A DNA stretch of 64,000 nt from Lunularia cruciata. Lineage: Eukaryota > Streptophyta > Marchantiopsida > Lunulariales > Lunulariaceae. The notes below the pieces were generated by a model. The model searched no databases. It worked only from the letters and a program-made list of their open reading frames with translations, and had not been told where the DNA came from. The stretch lies in assembly GCA_948567375.1 (NCBI GenBank), contig OX419761.1, positions 49,886,243-49,950,242 on the forward strand, given 5' to 3'. Positions 26,400-38,509 of this stretch are shown piece after piece. Position numbers and translations under genes: made by a program. Each line of letters opens with the position of its first letter. The stretch's first letter is position 1.

Positions 26400-27521
26400 T
26401 ATTGAATTTTTTTATGGATTGGATGCTCAAGCATTTAGGCAGCTTACTAGAATGGATTTATTATTATCCAAAGCTTTAATGTCATAAAAAATCATGGAGT
26501 ATTTAGAAATGCCTCTCAAAGAATAAAAACTCCCATGTGGATGCAGGTTGCCCTTGCTCTTGACATGTTTGGCCATCATAGCAACGGGGCAAGTGTGGCA
26601 AGAAGATTAGTGCATGCTCTACTGTTGTGTTTACAAAATGAGTGATGATTGCAATCGTTCTATCTTGGGCAAGGATTTAAAATGGCCGGATCGAGAGGAG
26701 AGGTCAAGAATATATGCTATTTTTGCACAATAGATTCCTTGGGTGCGGGGTTTTAGTGGATGGGATATTATTCAGATTTTCATAACAACCCCAAGTGGCA
26801 AGGAGATATATTTTTGTTGAAAGTGATTTTATTCTATTAATGATCAAGTTGTATGCAATGATAGGAGACTGATTATTTGTCTCAATGGAGATAAGAATTA
26901 GTGTTTCTTTCAATGTTGATGTATGGAGTGGTAATATTTGTTGTGAAAAAATAGCAAATAAGTATTGATCCAAATTTTCAATGTGTGAATTGTCAAATGT
27001 CAACTGCCACAACATGGCATGCATAAAAAATCACCTATATGAAAAAAATTAAATACAAGGGGTCAGTGCAGCTTGTTTGAGGACCATCAATTTATGTTAG
27101 GGGATTTTGGTTATATTCCTTTGAGACATTTAGATTCATTCCTTCAAACAAGCCCAAAGACTGGACAAACACTCAAGAAGGCTAATTTTAATAAGTGTTT
27201 GGCCCGTGCTAGAGTAGCAAACAAGCATCATATTGGAATTCTAAGAGCTAGATGGCATTTGCTCAAAGAAATAAGAGTCCAACTAAATGATCTCAAAAAA
27301 ATGTGGATCTATTAAGATGGGTGACAATGTGTATTATTCTTCATGACTTTCTAATTAAATGGGCAAATAACTGGGTAGAAGAAGACTCTGCTGATTTGGA
27401 TTTAGATATAGGAAAGGGAGAGCAAAGTGTGGACCATGTAGCCTTAGAGTATCATGGACAGAATAGAGAAGAAACAAGAAATTATGTAATGCAAATATTT
27501 TTGGCCTATTTGAGTTCTTGA
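26400..27521 (+). pseudogene. Decayed PIF/Harbinger-type transposase (DDE_Tnp_4-like)
   Basis: Frames broken by stops and shifts keep the order of blocks of a Harbinger transposase. An N-terminal FRMD-like start lies near 26445 and LKWPDREER near 26680. A block near 26790-26890 reads FYSIN.QVVCNDRR.IICL. FMLGDFGYIPL lies at about 27088-27120, followed by NFNKCLARARVANKHHIGIL and an arginine-rich segment. CIILHDFLI at about 27331-27357 corresponds to the family's HN(F/I) end block. The family cuts and pastes DNA using a DDE triad. Here the catalytic neighbourhood is interrupted, so the gene is dead. The 27073-27315 frame is the longest intact piece. No terminal inverted repeats were found. Confidence 0.65.
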
Positions 27522-28683
27522 TCAATGTAATATATTTTATGACCTCCCAATCAATGTAATATTTGATTGAATTCAAGTATGTTATGATTCAACCAAGTTT
27601 GTTTGATGGACTTTGAGTGTGTTTGACGTACTTGGAATGAGAAATATTACATTTGGGCTTGGTTAAATTGTGGAATACACATGGCTTTGTTAGATTAGCA
27701 TGGTAAACTTAATGTGGTTGTGTGGGATGTGTGTGCATCTACACATGTGGAATGTGCAAGGTGTGTATTTTGGGAAGAGAAAGTGAATATTTTGGTAGAA
27801 GTTGGGAGTGACAAAATGAGTGAGTAAGTAGGGAATATATGAACTCTAGAGCAATGAGTGAGTAATTGGGAATGCATGATTTCTAAAGTATGGGGAGTTT
27901 AGGAAATATCCTGATGGTCAAATGGGAAAGAAATATAGTTGCAATGTCATTGGTGGTTGAAGGGTTGTGAAAAGAAGAGAAGCTAATATACACCAATAGA
28001 AAAGAGAAAAGAGGAAGAGAAGTAGGGGAGAATTGGGGAGGAGATGAAGAGTATGGGGTCAAAATTTGGAGAGACTAAAAGCATTTTGTAGAGGCGAAGT
28101 AAGATTGCAATTGAGTAGTATGAGAGAGAAGTTGAAATAGAATACATGGAGCAGATGTCTATAGGATCATGGCTGATTGGGTTTCATACAATTGTTGAAA
28201 ACATGCCATATGTGAAGCGGTGCTAGTTGGATAAAAATCAAATTTGAGAAGCAACGGGTGCCATTTAGGAAATCAATTTGGATGTCCTTGGATTGAAAAT
28301 ATCACTTGGGCATTAAGTATCCAAAACTGCATGTAAGTGATAATAAAATTTCTCTCAATACATGTTTTTAAATTAACCAATTTTGAATGCCAAATTTTGG
28401 ATTTGAGTGAAATTATAAATTGTAAATTTGAGTGTCAAGCACGCAAGCTGCACAACAAGCAAACCCTAAATGCAGCCACCATGCAAACCACTAACATAGG
28501 CCAGAGTTGGTTTGCATGGCATGGTTTGTGCAACTACAATGACTAGGTTTGTATGGCTTGAGAAATGGAATTTAGGTTTTGATATGAATTTTGCACATGG
28601 AATTTTCAATACGGAGATGGTAAATATTGACATATTTTTGTGTCAGATATGTTTTTAGGTAATATTATGCATAAAGTTTGAGC
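27522..28683. other. AT-rich spacer, no gene recognised
   Basis: Low-complexity GA- and GT-rich patches and a few short frames without motifs. It ends at the LTR boundary of element D. Confidence 0.55.
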
Positions 28684-29358
28684 TATGAGCTGGCCTGTTT
28701 CTCACTTAGGATGAACCTTTGATGGCTATTATGGTAGCGCATCATGGACTAAGAAGGCAAGGAACCCCTACTTCATCATACTCCTCCAAGGCTAACACTC
28801 CAAGACTCAAACCATTGTTCACTAGGAGACTCAATGGAAGAGAGATAGTTGCAAATGATAAGATAATGAGTACCTCTTCACCCTGAGTTTATATACTTGT
28901 GAAATAGTTGCACACCAAAGTTATTAATCATTGGAGTAACTCAAGTTACTAAGCTAAAAGTCAAATAAAGTAAAAAATCTAAAGGAATATCCATACTCAT
29001 GAGAATATTCTCCTAAGCATGTGGTCTAATCTTGACCCAACCATTGAGTCAAGGATTCCTTCACATGGGCTATCCTTGGACTATAGAAGAATCCAAAGCA
29101 AAAAGACTTGTAGGTCCAATAGTTCTTAACTCTTTCCTTAATGCCAAACACCTAGGAATAATACCAAGTCAACACATTAGAATCCAAAATAGTGGTGCTT
29201 ATCTTTTCCACCACACTCTATCTTAGTTATGACTAACTTTAGCTAATAATGACTAATATAGAACCATCTTTTATCTCTATGTAAATAATATCTCTCAAGT
29301 ATTTATAATAGTAAACCAAATATCAAAATAGAAGAGACATGCATAAATGGATGTTACA
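28684..29358 (-). repeat. 3' LTR of element D (LTR family A)
   Basis: On the plus strand it starts TATGAGCTGGCC and ends GGATGTTACA. The solo copy at 41654-42345 shows the intact ends TGTGAGCCGG and GGTGTTACA. It aligns over its whole length with 52081-52761. Confidence 0.8.
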
Positions 29359-29763
29359 TTTACCGGACTAAGATTTCACTTTGTCTTTGGATTGCTGGTC
29401 TTTCTACCTTTTATATTACATCTTCAACTTATCATGGTTAATCTTATCAAAGTGTCTTCCTTCCAACTCCTTGAGATCATAGGTGTAATTGCCCCACACC
29501 TTTTCCATTATGAAAGGTCCAAAGTACTTAAGTAAAAAATTCTTTTGCACTCTCTTGAATCAAATGGAATCAAACAACATTACCCAATCCACTTCTTGGA
29601 AGGACTCCACCTTCTTGCCTTGCCTCTTGTCATAGCTCTCTTTTTGTTTCCTTTGAGCTTGCTCTACTTGAACCATAGCAACTGGTCTACTTCTTCCAAT
29701 CCATGAGTTGATCCTTCCTTAACTTCTCTGCATCACCTCCTTGTGCTTTCTTCAATCTCCTAT
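29359..29763 (-). pseudogene. Integrase C-terminal segment of element D
   Basis: The minus strand reads as the end of a gypsy integrase: an EQAQRKQKESYDKR-like block, then FQEVDWVMLFDS, then KYFGPFIMEKVW and a YDLKELEG motif, before the LTR. It contains stops and a frame shift. It is the piece separated from the core at 33567 by element E: removing E and one target duplication joins the two parts in frame. Confidence 0.65.
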
Positions 29764-29768
29764 GAATG

Positions 29769-32700
29769 TGTGACAACTCCAAAAATATCACTTTTGCGGT
29801 AATCAGGTAAGTAAAGTTTGTTCCAGTAGAGATATTAGTCAGAAATTTCTAAATACAAAGCAAAGTAACAATTTAGTTCTTCTTGGTTGTGTCTTTAGTC
29901 TCTCAGGTAGAAACCACACCCAAAAGAGAGTAACAAGCACTAATTCGTAGTCTTGTCACAAATTCACACTCCTTAATCACAACACCTTCAATTCTTTCCA
30001 AACAATCTTGATTGTGATGATTCAAGGTCTCCTGAAAATAGCACTTCACTGCAAAATGACTTCGCCTTAGAATTTTGTTCTACCCCTCCATTGAAGGCAC
30101 AACTTCCTTGATTGAAATTGCTTCACATCAACTTCACACTGCACTCACAAATGCAGAATACTACCAACACCACAATTCCTCTCAGATCTGTCAAGGCATT
30201 GCTTTGATTGCACTTCACTCAAGATCAAACACACAGAATGAAGATCAACGCTGCGAAATTGAACATCCAACAAGCACACTGACTTGCACTTCAAATTTCT
30301 CTACACATTCACAATTACAGACACAACATTGATACTCAAAATCAAGCTCAAGCAACGAGCATTGCTTCATAGCACTTTGCTTTATCTATTCTCAAAAATA
30401 ATGAGCACTAAACAATATAAGACTGCAAATGCCACTCTTAAATAGTGAAGCAATCTACAGTTATCCTCCTAAGGTACCTCTTCCTAGCAACTCTACAAAC
30501 CTACAGATCCAAAATGACAGTGCACCTCTTCATATATGCCTCTTCAAATCTCAAAACTGTTACTAATCCGATCCAATGTCTACTTCTTCCTCGGCTTTCA
30601 AACCCGAGCCCGAAGTAACTTTACTTCCTATTACTCTATCCTTGGGTTTCACAACTCCTAATTCCTCTACCAAATCTAACAATTCTCTTTCTTGATCTGA
30701 AATTTCACTAGTAGGTAATCTATCTAACTTCTTATCTCCCGACCCACTCTTCTCTAATATCTCCAATGGTAGCTCTAAGACATCTGCACTCCTACTTCAT
30801 CTACTTTGGGTTTTGCTCTAACATCCTTCCAAAGTTTATCTATCTCTACTTTCACTAAGTTTAATCTAATCGTGATATTGTCTTCCACTTCCAATATCTT
30901 CCTATCTACACGAGTTCTTAGACTGATCAACAAAGCATTCAAGTCTTTGTCCTTTGCATGTCTCCTCCTTGTCTCTTGCACCAACAACTTCAACTTGTGC
31001 AGCCTTGTCTCTTTAATATGCACACTGACCTCTGTACTCAACATCACATTCATCATGATTACAATCTCTTTTAATGGCTCTAATCTCATTTTCCTCTCCC
31101 GTTCTCGATCTGCAAGCTAATCTTCTTGATACATTGCCAATTCTGCTTCAAACTCGGCTTTCATAGCCTCGTTCTCCTTTTCCTTTTATACAATCTTCTC
31201 CTCTTGATTGCAAAGTAACTCTCTCAACCTCTCTTCTTCTCTATACCGTGCTGTCAACTCTCATTGCCATAACTACTTCTTCTCTTCTACACTCTCCATC
31301 ACCCTATCAAGCTCTTGTTCTTTCTTGGCTACTCTTGCCATAGCATGGATAATCTCTAATCTCAAATCAGCAAACTGTTACTTCAAGATTTCATACTCAA
31401 CTACTTGTCTTTCCCTTGCTATAACACTTTGCTCTTTCAGCTCCTCCTGATTCCTTGCTTCTCTCTTCAAGTTCTCAATCACTTGATTCTGTACTACTAC
31501 ATCTACTTGTAGTACTTCCCTTTCCTCCTCACCTCGGATTATACTCTTCTTCAATTCCGAGTTCTCTTCTTCTAATAGAGCTAACACTTGCAACACAGTC
31601 TTCACCTCCGGACACTTTGACTGCATCTCCTTCTTCCCATGTTCTAACTTCACCAATAAGGGACACACAACCTCCCACAGGTACTCCACTCCTTCACTCG
31701 TGGCTACTTCGACTTGCGGAGTGATCTCCTTCTTTACCTCTTCTTCTCTTGATACTCACCTTTTGAGCTGCAGACGTTGTATAGGAATGGATGCTTCACT
31801 TCCCAAACTTGCATTCTCCTCTTCCCTTACCTTACTTGGCCCCACTTCACACTTTGCCTTTCGCCTAGAATGTACCCCTCGCTGAATGGTAACTTTTCTC
31901 TCTTCCTGCTCTGGCACTTCGTCTTTTAGCTTTGAGTTACCTTTCTCCTCTATCTCCATTCTGGCTTCTTCTTCTTTGGGTACCGATGTCATCTCTCCTC
32001 CATCATTGCCGTCACTACTCGTGTCTCCACTCTATAGTGTGAGCTTGGGTTCTTCTTCTCTGTCCGAGTCTTTGGACTTGCATTCGGCTTCGCCCTTTGA
32101 TTCTTCCTCCGACAATATGATTACCACCATACCTTTCCTTGGGTTTACCCTTTTGGTCGTCCGAGGTCTTTTTTTCTTCACATCTTCTCCTTCTCCTTGT
32201 CGACTACTCTTCTTTGACTTTGGAGTAATCATGTCCAACTGCACACTCTTCCTCGTCTATGCGTAGTACTCATCGCTGCTCCTGATCTAAAGAATGTACT
32301 GTTGTTCCTCCACGTCACACCTCCTTTCTTAAATTGGGATGGAAATGCAACACCATTCTGTTACGCTCCGTTGCATTGAGCAAGTTCAGCCCCAGATAAA
32401 AATGTGTTGAAAATGGCACAATGTAATGCGGAGGCAATTTATCTCGCAAATTCCACACCATATGTCTTGTTTGCCCATGAAAGCACTTCGCCCAGTTAAT
32501 CGGCTCTCCTGCAAACATCTTATGGAAGAACACCGCTTGGTGCTTCATCACATAAGTCATTCTCTCCGGCTTCAAGATTTCCATTAGAGCACTCATGATC
32601 CCTTGCTTGACAGGATCCTTGTAACTCTTTACTTTGTACCCATTCTTCATGTGCTTCAAAGAGAAAGCATCTCTCACCTCTTGGGTTTCTTTTGCTACTT

Positions 32701-33561
32701 CTCCCTTCCCCAAGAACGTGGCACCCTGCTCCGTGCCTGCTTCTCTTCCGAGTACTAACCTCCAATCCGACTCTGTCCAACGAGTCGGATTACCTCTCTT
32801 CCCTTCTTCCTCTAGGCCATCAAGACATCTACTCTTGATTATCTCAATCATGAACCTTGGAAAGTTCACATTCCAGTTCCATGCCAAGAATGTGATCCGA
32901 AGTCTGCTCAAGACTTCAATTCTTGCGATCACATCTAACATCAGAATCACATGATTTCTCACTACAAATTTGGAGTTCTTCTTCCCTCCTCACATCTTTC
33001 TTTCTTCCTCACTAGGCTGGGGACTATTCTTCCTACTGACTCCCAGATTAGCTCTCTCAAATTCTCCTTTACACACCAACGCGTCTTCGATTCTAGTTCC
33101 TTTCCCATGATCTCTTGTAGGACGACTTCTTAACGGCAAAGGAAAATTACTTGTCATAACTTCATCTTTAGCCCAATTTTTATAGAGTTGTGCCTTCTTC
33201 ATCTCTCTTCAATTTAGTTTCTACTAAGAAATCACACCTCTTGCATGCTCCTATCACTATCAAGTGTCCTTCACGTGTATGACCGCCATTTTTGAACGGT
33301 CCCTTCTTGAATCTCTCGCCCCAAAGGAAAGTTGTTACACTGTCCTTGCCTCGGGTTGAGCACCCCCAATACAAAGACTCCTTACTTTGGGTTGTATGCT
33401 GATAGGGAAATTCCGAGTACTTTGCCTTATGACCCAAAGCCATGTTACCTCGGGTTTCATCCCAAAGACTCTTTTCTTCACCTTCTTCGGCCATACAGGC
33501 GCAATCCGACTTCTCTATACACTTCTTCTTTTCTATTAAAAAAAAAAATGTGGGTACCACA
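29769..33561 (-). mobile_element. Element E: 3.8-kb TG..CA insertion carrying one long ORF
   Basis: On the minus strand the element begins TGTGGTACCC and ends GTTGTCACA. It is flanked by the 5-bp target duplication GAATG (29764-29768 and 33562-33566, plus strand). It sits inside the integrase of D, and its removal restores that frame. TG..CA ends with a 5-bp duplication are the hallmark of LTR-retrotransposon integration, yet there is no second LTR, gag, PR, RT or PBS inside. The ~790 nt after the ORF (29769-30562) looks like LTR sequence with a TATTTAAG box near 30437. The simplest reading is a solo LTR, or a deleted element, whose LTR contains an ORF. A related copy starts at 55969. Confidence 0.75.
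30563..33494 (-). pseudogene. ~975-codon accessory ORF of element E (globular N-part plus coiled coil)
   Basis: A reading frame with about three frame shifts and several stops. The first ~130 residues include SVTTFLWGERF and GHLIVIGACKRCDF. The block over 32315-32962 includes NPTRWTESDWRLVLG, RMTYVMKHQAVFFHK and EPINWAKCFHGQ, and is weakly like the 'putative plant transposon protein' domains found in plant LTR elements. A basic stretch KKRPRTTKR (near 32170) could be a nuclear signal. An acidic Glu/Lys-rich linker and a long heptad-like coiled coil (31690-30780) follow. The C-terminus is acidic. Start chosen at the first ATG (33494) before the conserved part. Function unknown. Conservation of the domain order in the copy at 55969-58783 shows it was once a real protein. 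Confidence 0.65.
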
Positions 33562-33566
33562 GAATG

Positions 33567-34340
33567 CTTTGGAAGGTAGGAAGATCAAAGTGAATATGTC
33601 CGGTAGACTCAAAACCATATACCAAATGAAATGGAGAATATCCAATGGAAGTCTTCATGGTTGTCCTATACTCCCACAAAACTACATTAATCCTCATGTC
33701 CCAATGACATTTAGCTCCCTCTATTTTTGCATCTCTGGCCAACATCATCCACAAGGTCCGATTGGTTCTCTCTACCAAGCCATTGGAATTTGGCTTATAG
33801 GATGTAGTTACTCTATGTGTGATAGAGGAATGTCATAGCATGGCTATAGTGATGCTCCTTGTAAACTTTCCTCCTCTATCAAAAACCAACTCCAAAGGGC
33901 ACCCAAACCTAGTGATAATAAGTTCATAAATAAATCTACCAACTTCATCTTCATTCTTGTCCTTCAATGATCTAGCCTCAACCCACTTGGTAACGTAATC
34001 AATAACTATCCCAAATGTATTGATTTTTTCCTAGGGTTCTATTGAGAGGACCTACAAAGTCAATTCACTACTTCTCAAAAGGTCCTTGTAATGAAATTGA
34101 TCTAAGAGAAGGAGTGGAAGTAGACTTTCTAGCAAAAGCTTGAGAAACATGACAAGTTTTGCAATAATCAAGACAATCCTTGAAAATCCTCCTCCAATGG
34201 TAACCTGCATCTATAATCTTGAAATTAGTCACCTTTCTTGCAAAGTATCCCTCACACACTAACCCTTCATGAAAAGCCTTTAATAAGTAAGATAGACTCT
34301 TCCTTACCCAATTCTCTTCAAAGTAAACCATCTGCTCCTT
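33567..34340 (-). pseudogene. Integrase zinc-binding and core region of element D
   Basis: The segment 34331-34068 has an HHCC-type zinc-binding layout: EGLVCEGYFARKVTNFKI, AGYHWRRIF, then YCKTCHVSQ, with His to Tyr at one ligand. The core continues through broken frames to 33567, with MVERTNRTLW, EYRTTMKTSIGYSPFHLVYG and FDLPTFQS visible before element E cuts in. Confidence 0.7.
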
Positions 34341-35560
34341 GGTGAAAAAGAATACCCTCCACCATTATGTAAGGTTTATATCTTGTTGCAAGGGCCTTCC
34401 TCTCTCTAGCATGCATCTCTTCTAGATAGTTGCCTCTTGTAAAAAAGTCCACAATCTCCTTGTACTCCATTGGAACCTCTTGAGTGATTAAGTTTGTCAT
34501 GAACTCCTCATCCGGGAAGGAATCATCCATAGATTCAACTCCGTCATGATCATAGGTCCTAGATAACAAATTAGCATTTACATGTTTCTTCAAGCCTGTC
34601 CTCAATGGTGTAGTCATACTCAAACAAGAGTATCACCCACCTTGGTAGCCTCACTTCCACATTAGGCTTATTGAAGATGTTCTTCAAAACCTTATGATCT
34701 ATAACAATGGTGGCTTTTCCTCCAATTGAGTAAACTTCTTGAGACCAAATATTACTACAAACTCTTCTCTCTCCTCCATGATTTAGTAGTTATTTTTTTC
34801 CGAAACCATCTCTCTACTAGCATAAGCTACTGGATGATCATGCTCATCTTGATCTGATTGACTAAGAGTGCATCCTATAGTTACATTGGAAGCATAAGTG
34901 TAGAGGATGAAAAGCTTACTCCATAGGATGATCATGCTCATCTTGATCTAATTGACTAAGAGTGCATCCTATAGTTACATTGGAAGCATCAATGTAGAGG
35001 ATGAAAAGCTTACTCCAATCAAGTTTAGCAAGAATTGGAGTTACAACAAGGGATTGCTTGAGCTCCTCAAAAGCTTTGAGAGCCTCCTTTTTCTCCAAAA
35101 TCACCATGTATTCTACACCCTTCTTCATGTAATAGCCTTCACAAAGTCATCAATGAAGTCTCTCACAAATTTCCCAATGAAAGGTTCAAACACCTTGTTC
35201 ATGAACCATTGGAATGTGGCTAGAGCATTGCAAAGCCCAAAAGGCATGGCCTTGAAAGCATAAGTTCTCCAAGGTGTGGTGAATGTGGTGAGTTGTTGAT
35301 GCTCTAGTGCAATCTTGATTTGGTTATACCCACTATAACCATCTCCAAAATTATACCTCTCATGACCAGCAACCTCCTCCAAGATCTCATCAATGAATTG
35401 CAAAGGGTAATAGTCATTCTTAGTAACAATGTTGAGCTTCTTGTAATCCACACATACCCAAAGCTTGCCATTATTTTTCTTCACAATCAGCTTGCCATTC
35501 TGAATTCTCCACCTGAAAGAAAAATCCAGCTTGTTTGAGCTTATCAATCTCCTCCTTTAC
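34341..35560 (-). pseudogene. Reverse transcriptase and RNase H of element D
   Basis: RT: VCVDYKKLNIVTK, FIDEILEEVAGHERYNF, SGYNQIKIA, MPFGLCNALATFQ and the polymerase motif FIDDF at 35143-35157 (plus coordinates). RNase H: LFILYIDASNVTIGCTLSQ, with the family's DAS block. A 94-bp tandem duplication (34832-35019) repeats this RNase H start. RNase H then decays up to about 34623, where a frame with NLITQEVPMEYKE leads toward integrase. Many stops. Confidence 0.75.
34832..35019. repeat. 94-bp tandem duplication in the RNase H region of D
   Basis: Copies start GGATGATCATGCTCATC at 34832 and 34926 and are nearly identical, so the duplication is recent compared with the general decay of D. Confidence 0.85.
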
Positions 35561-36586
35561 AACCAAAGCTATTGGTGGGCTGATGCAATGTTGCTTTTGG
35601 TGGATTGGTCTTGCATGCTCTTCCACCTCTATCTTGTGCACCTCCAAGGTGAATACCTTTAGATCCTTGTAACTAAAAGTAACACATGGATGAAACTGCA
35701 GAAAATCTCCTTAAATCTCACCTTTTCCTCTTTGGTAACATTTGGACCATACTTGAGGGTAGACAACCTCCTCTCAATCTCCTCAAGTGTCAATGGTGAT
35801 TTATTTAGGTCCTTCACAACCTCTGGCTTAGGTGTAAAATCTATAGCACACAAGGGGTACATATATGATCAGATTTAGATTCATCCTCCTTCATGGAAGT
35901 CTCTTCCTCCATGCTTGTATCCACACTTGAAGCTCCTTCTTCTAAATTTGATTCCAAATAATCAGAAGATGGTATATTTGAATGTGAAGTGTTGGTGGTG
36001 TTAGTGATAGGAACTGTTACTCTATGGTTTGATGGCCCAATCCTCAATTACCCTTTGTGCCATTGATCAATTGTGCGTAATGCTCTCAACCACGGCCTCC
36101 CAAGAAGCAAATCATAGCTTGAATGCTTCAAGACTTGGAAAATCATGAGATTTTGAACTCCCATAACTAAAAATACCACCTTTATCCATCACCCTTACTG
36201 GTCTAACTAGTTGCTTGTTTGCCATGCTCACCAAAAATGTTGAAGGTCTAGAGGGTATCATACCCAACTTCTTCATCAACCTCTTTGACATGGCATTCCT
36301 TGCAAATCCTCCATCAACAAGTGGATCCTTGATGTTGTGACCATTCACTCTTACATCAATATTTGAGGCATATTCACAAGCCTCTCATGGTGCTAATTTG
36401 GCATCTACCACCCTTATTGATACTAGAGCTTTCTCTTTTGCTTTCTTCTTCCTCTTGCTCCTTGTAGAACTCAAACCACCTCTTAGCTCCTTTCTCAAGG
36501 TAGGATTCAAAGCAATCAATTGGCCCATTGTGATGTTAGCCTTATGACTACAAACATCCTTCAACACATTATAGTTCCATTGTTTT
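35561..36586 (-). pseudogene. Protease and linker of element D
   Basis: Protease at 36112-36381: VNGHNIKDPLVDGGFARN holds the aspartyl-protease site, here D-G-G rather than D-S/T-G, followed by LMKKLGMIPSRPSTF. Upstream (36400-36580), WNYNVLKDVCSHKANITM and a Lys/Arg-rich segment link gag to protease. Downstream, an acidic linker and KYGPNVTKEEKVRFKEIFC (35659-35862) lead into RT. Confidence 0.7.
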
Positions 36587-37180
36587 TGTAATACTTCAAG
36601 GACAAGAGAACTCTCTAAGAGAGAAAACACAAGTTTTGCACTCAATTCTCCGATACTCCAAAGGAGCACCTTCTCTTTACTATATAGCCAAAGAAGATCT
36701 CCTCCAAGGAACTCCACCATGGGATTAGGTACATGGATAGGTGACCTATCAGCAAGCTCCACCCTTAGATTACTTGCTTGGATGGGTGACATGTCGGTCT
36801 TGGTCCCATTTGGTTGGTCATAGGCTTTGATCAGAGGGAATCTCTTAGAGAATCTTCATGTAGGAATCTCAAAATAACGTAGGTGAGTTACCGGTGGAAA
36901 GCTCTTGGTCAGAAAAACCAAGGGAGGGAAGGCAAGCCTTTCCTTTGTTGGGAGAGGGGGGGGGGGCATTTGCACATTTTTGAAGCATAATTCATCCATT
37001 TAGGCCTCCAAAATTGCCTCTAAAGTTTTCAAGCCTACTTTGGCTTTTGCCCTATTAGTAGAAGTGCTCTTTTGTTGATATCTCTAACTGATATACTTTC
37101 TCCATCATATGTAATATCCTTCTAGATGTTACCATCCCAAGTTTCACCTCTAGATCATCTAGCTAGCTATTGGTATTACA
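36587..37180 (-). mobile_element. Solo LTR of family F inside element D
   Basis: On the plus strand it starts TGTAATAC and ends GGTATTACA, giving TG..CA ends with a 7-8 bp inverted match. It aligns in reverse with the 5' LTR of element F at 58784-59504. Flanks ATTGT (36579-36583, then three extra T) and ATTGC (37181-37185) look like a slightly altered target duplication. It interrupts the frame that joins gag to protease in D. An 11-base G run lies at 36956-36966. Confidence 0.75.
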
Positions 37181-37768
37181 ATTGCTTTGAGATCAAGAAG
37201 TCCTCCATCTCCAACTTCTTCCTTGGAGTCTTTTTTGTTGATGGTGTTGAGGTGCTAGTGCAAGCGCTCCTAGTATGCATAGGAGTATCCTTGCTAGGAG
37301 TAAGTTCCTTGAGAAGAGTGTACATCCTTTGCAAAATGAGCTCTATTTTCTCTTGTGCCAAATGAGCCAAATTAAGAGCTTTGGAGTTTGAGCACTCCCC
37401 CTTCTCATAATTGCTCTCAACCATATCTATGGATGCTATCTCCTTATCTTTTTTTGGATTAGGAGCCACTTGGATCACTACCTCCCTCTTTGCCTCTATT
37501 GGCTCCCTCATAACTCCTTCCTCCATGGTAAGTAGAATTTAGGCAATTCCTTTGGATGTAACCTCTTCCTCCACAACCAAAAACATTTCTGTCATTGAAA
37601 TTATTAGTTGTTTGGCCTCCTCTATATAGATAGCTTCCATAAATCATAGGCCCTCTCCCTAATTTTGATCTTCCTCTCTCTTCTTCCATATTGCATTGTA
37701 TTGATCTTGAGATATGCAAGTTGTTTTGTGATGGTTGGAAATAGATCTTTTGGTGGAAGTGCAGGAAC
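37181..37768 (-). pseudogene. gag C-terminal part of element D with a degenerate zinc knuckle
   Basis: The frame over 37459-37760 has a Gly/Arg/Asn-rich segment and FGCGGRGYIQRNC, a CCHC-type knuckle in which His is Tyr. The frame over 37181-37526 is a charged linker toward protease. Upstream, gag is cut by element B at 37773 and resumes at 49949. Confidence 0.65.
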
Positions 37769-37773
37769 CAAAG

Positions 37774-38112
37774 TGTAAAAGACCAAGACCAAGGAGAGAA
37801 ATAAGAGAATGGAAGATCACATTGGGACACTTGAATGTGGGTAAACTCCAAATGCCTACCATGAGCTTTGGCTCTTGTATTTATAGGGATCATACAAGGC
37901 TCTGAAGAAGCTTCTCAAGAAGCTGCTTACTTGGCTTGCAAGCTAAGCTAGTTAGAAGCTTCTAGAAGCTACCTACTTGGGGTGCAAGCTAAGTTAGCCA
38001 AGAAGCTTCCCAAGAAGCTTCATAGATACTTCTAGAATATTCTAGGCTAATTTGTCTTATTTGCTACTTTGTTAGCCCTATTAACTTTGTCGTTAAACTC
38101 CATATTGTTACA
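37774..38112 (-). repeat. 3' LTR of element B (LTR family B)
   Basis: Plus-strand ends TGTAAAAGACC and ATATTGTTACA. It is 339 bp, shorter than the 424-bp 5' LTR because one internal AAGCTTCTAGAAGC-type module is missing. Confidence 0.9.
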
Positions 38113-38198
38113 TATTCCCCCACCGCTAGTTGGTGACATCCTTATTGTCAATGAAGCTTTAAACTCCTAGATGACCAATCGTGCATTTTGAAGATGAG
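38113..38198 (-). other. Polypurine tract and 86-nt 3' end of element B
   Basis: On the minus strand GGTGGGGGAATA directly precedes the LTR and fits a polypurine tract. The 86 nt match 61272-61357 of the second B element, then stop abruptly where an inverted LTR end (TGTAGCAATATGG) is joined at 38199. Confidence 0.8.
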
Positions 38199-38390
38199 TG
38201 TAGCAATATGGATTTTAGTGATGAAGTTAGTAGGGCTAACAAAGTAGCAAATAAGACAAATTAGCCTCGAATATTCTGGAAGTATCTAGGAAGCTTCTTG
38301 GGAAGCTTCCTGGCTAGCTTAGCTTGCACCTCAAGTAAGTAGCTTCTAGAAGGAAGCTTCTAGAAGCTTCCAACTAGCTTAGCTTGCATG
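38199..38390 (+). repeat. Inverted extra LTR of family B, first part
   Basis: The plus-direction LTR starts TGTAGCAATATGG. It runs to CCAAGTAGGCGG, where element C cuts it; the rest is 42827-43046. Together they make about 410 bp, a full B LTR. Confidence 0.8.
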
Positions 38391-38509
38391 CCAAGTAGGC
38401 GGTGTCATTGGGAAAAAGGTTCACGACTGTCGTTGGTGCCATTTAGTGAGAGCTAGAGTTTCCTTCTATGAGACCTTAGCTTGAGAGTCTCTTTGTGTTA
38501 CTTGATGCT

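Noticed and set aside
31455..32266. Ser/Leu-rich frames on the plus strand
   Set aside because: They are the antisense of the acidic and coiled-coil part of the element E ORF; GAA/GAG/AAG codons read as Ser/Leu/Phe on the other strand.
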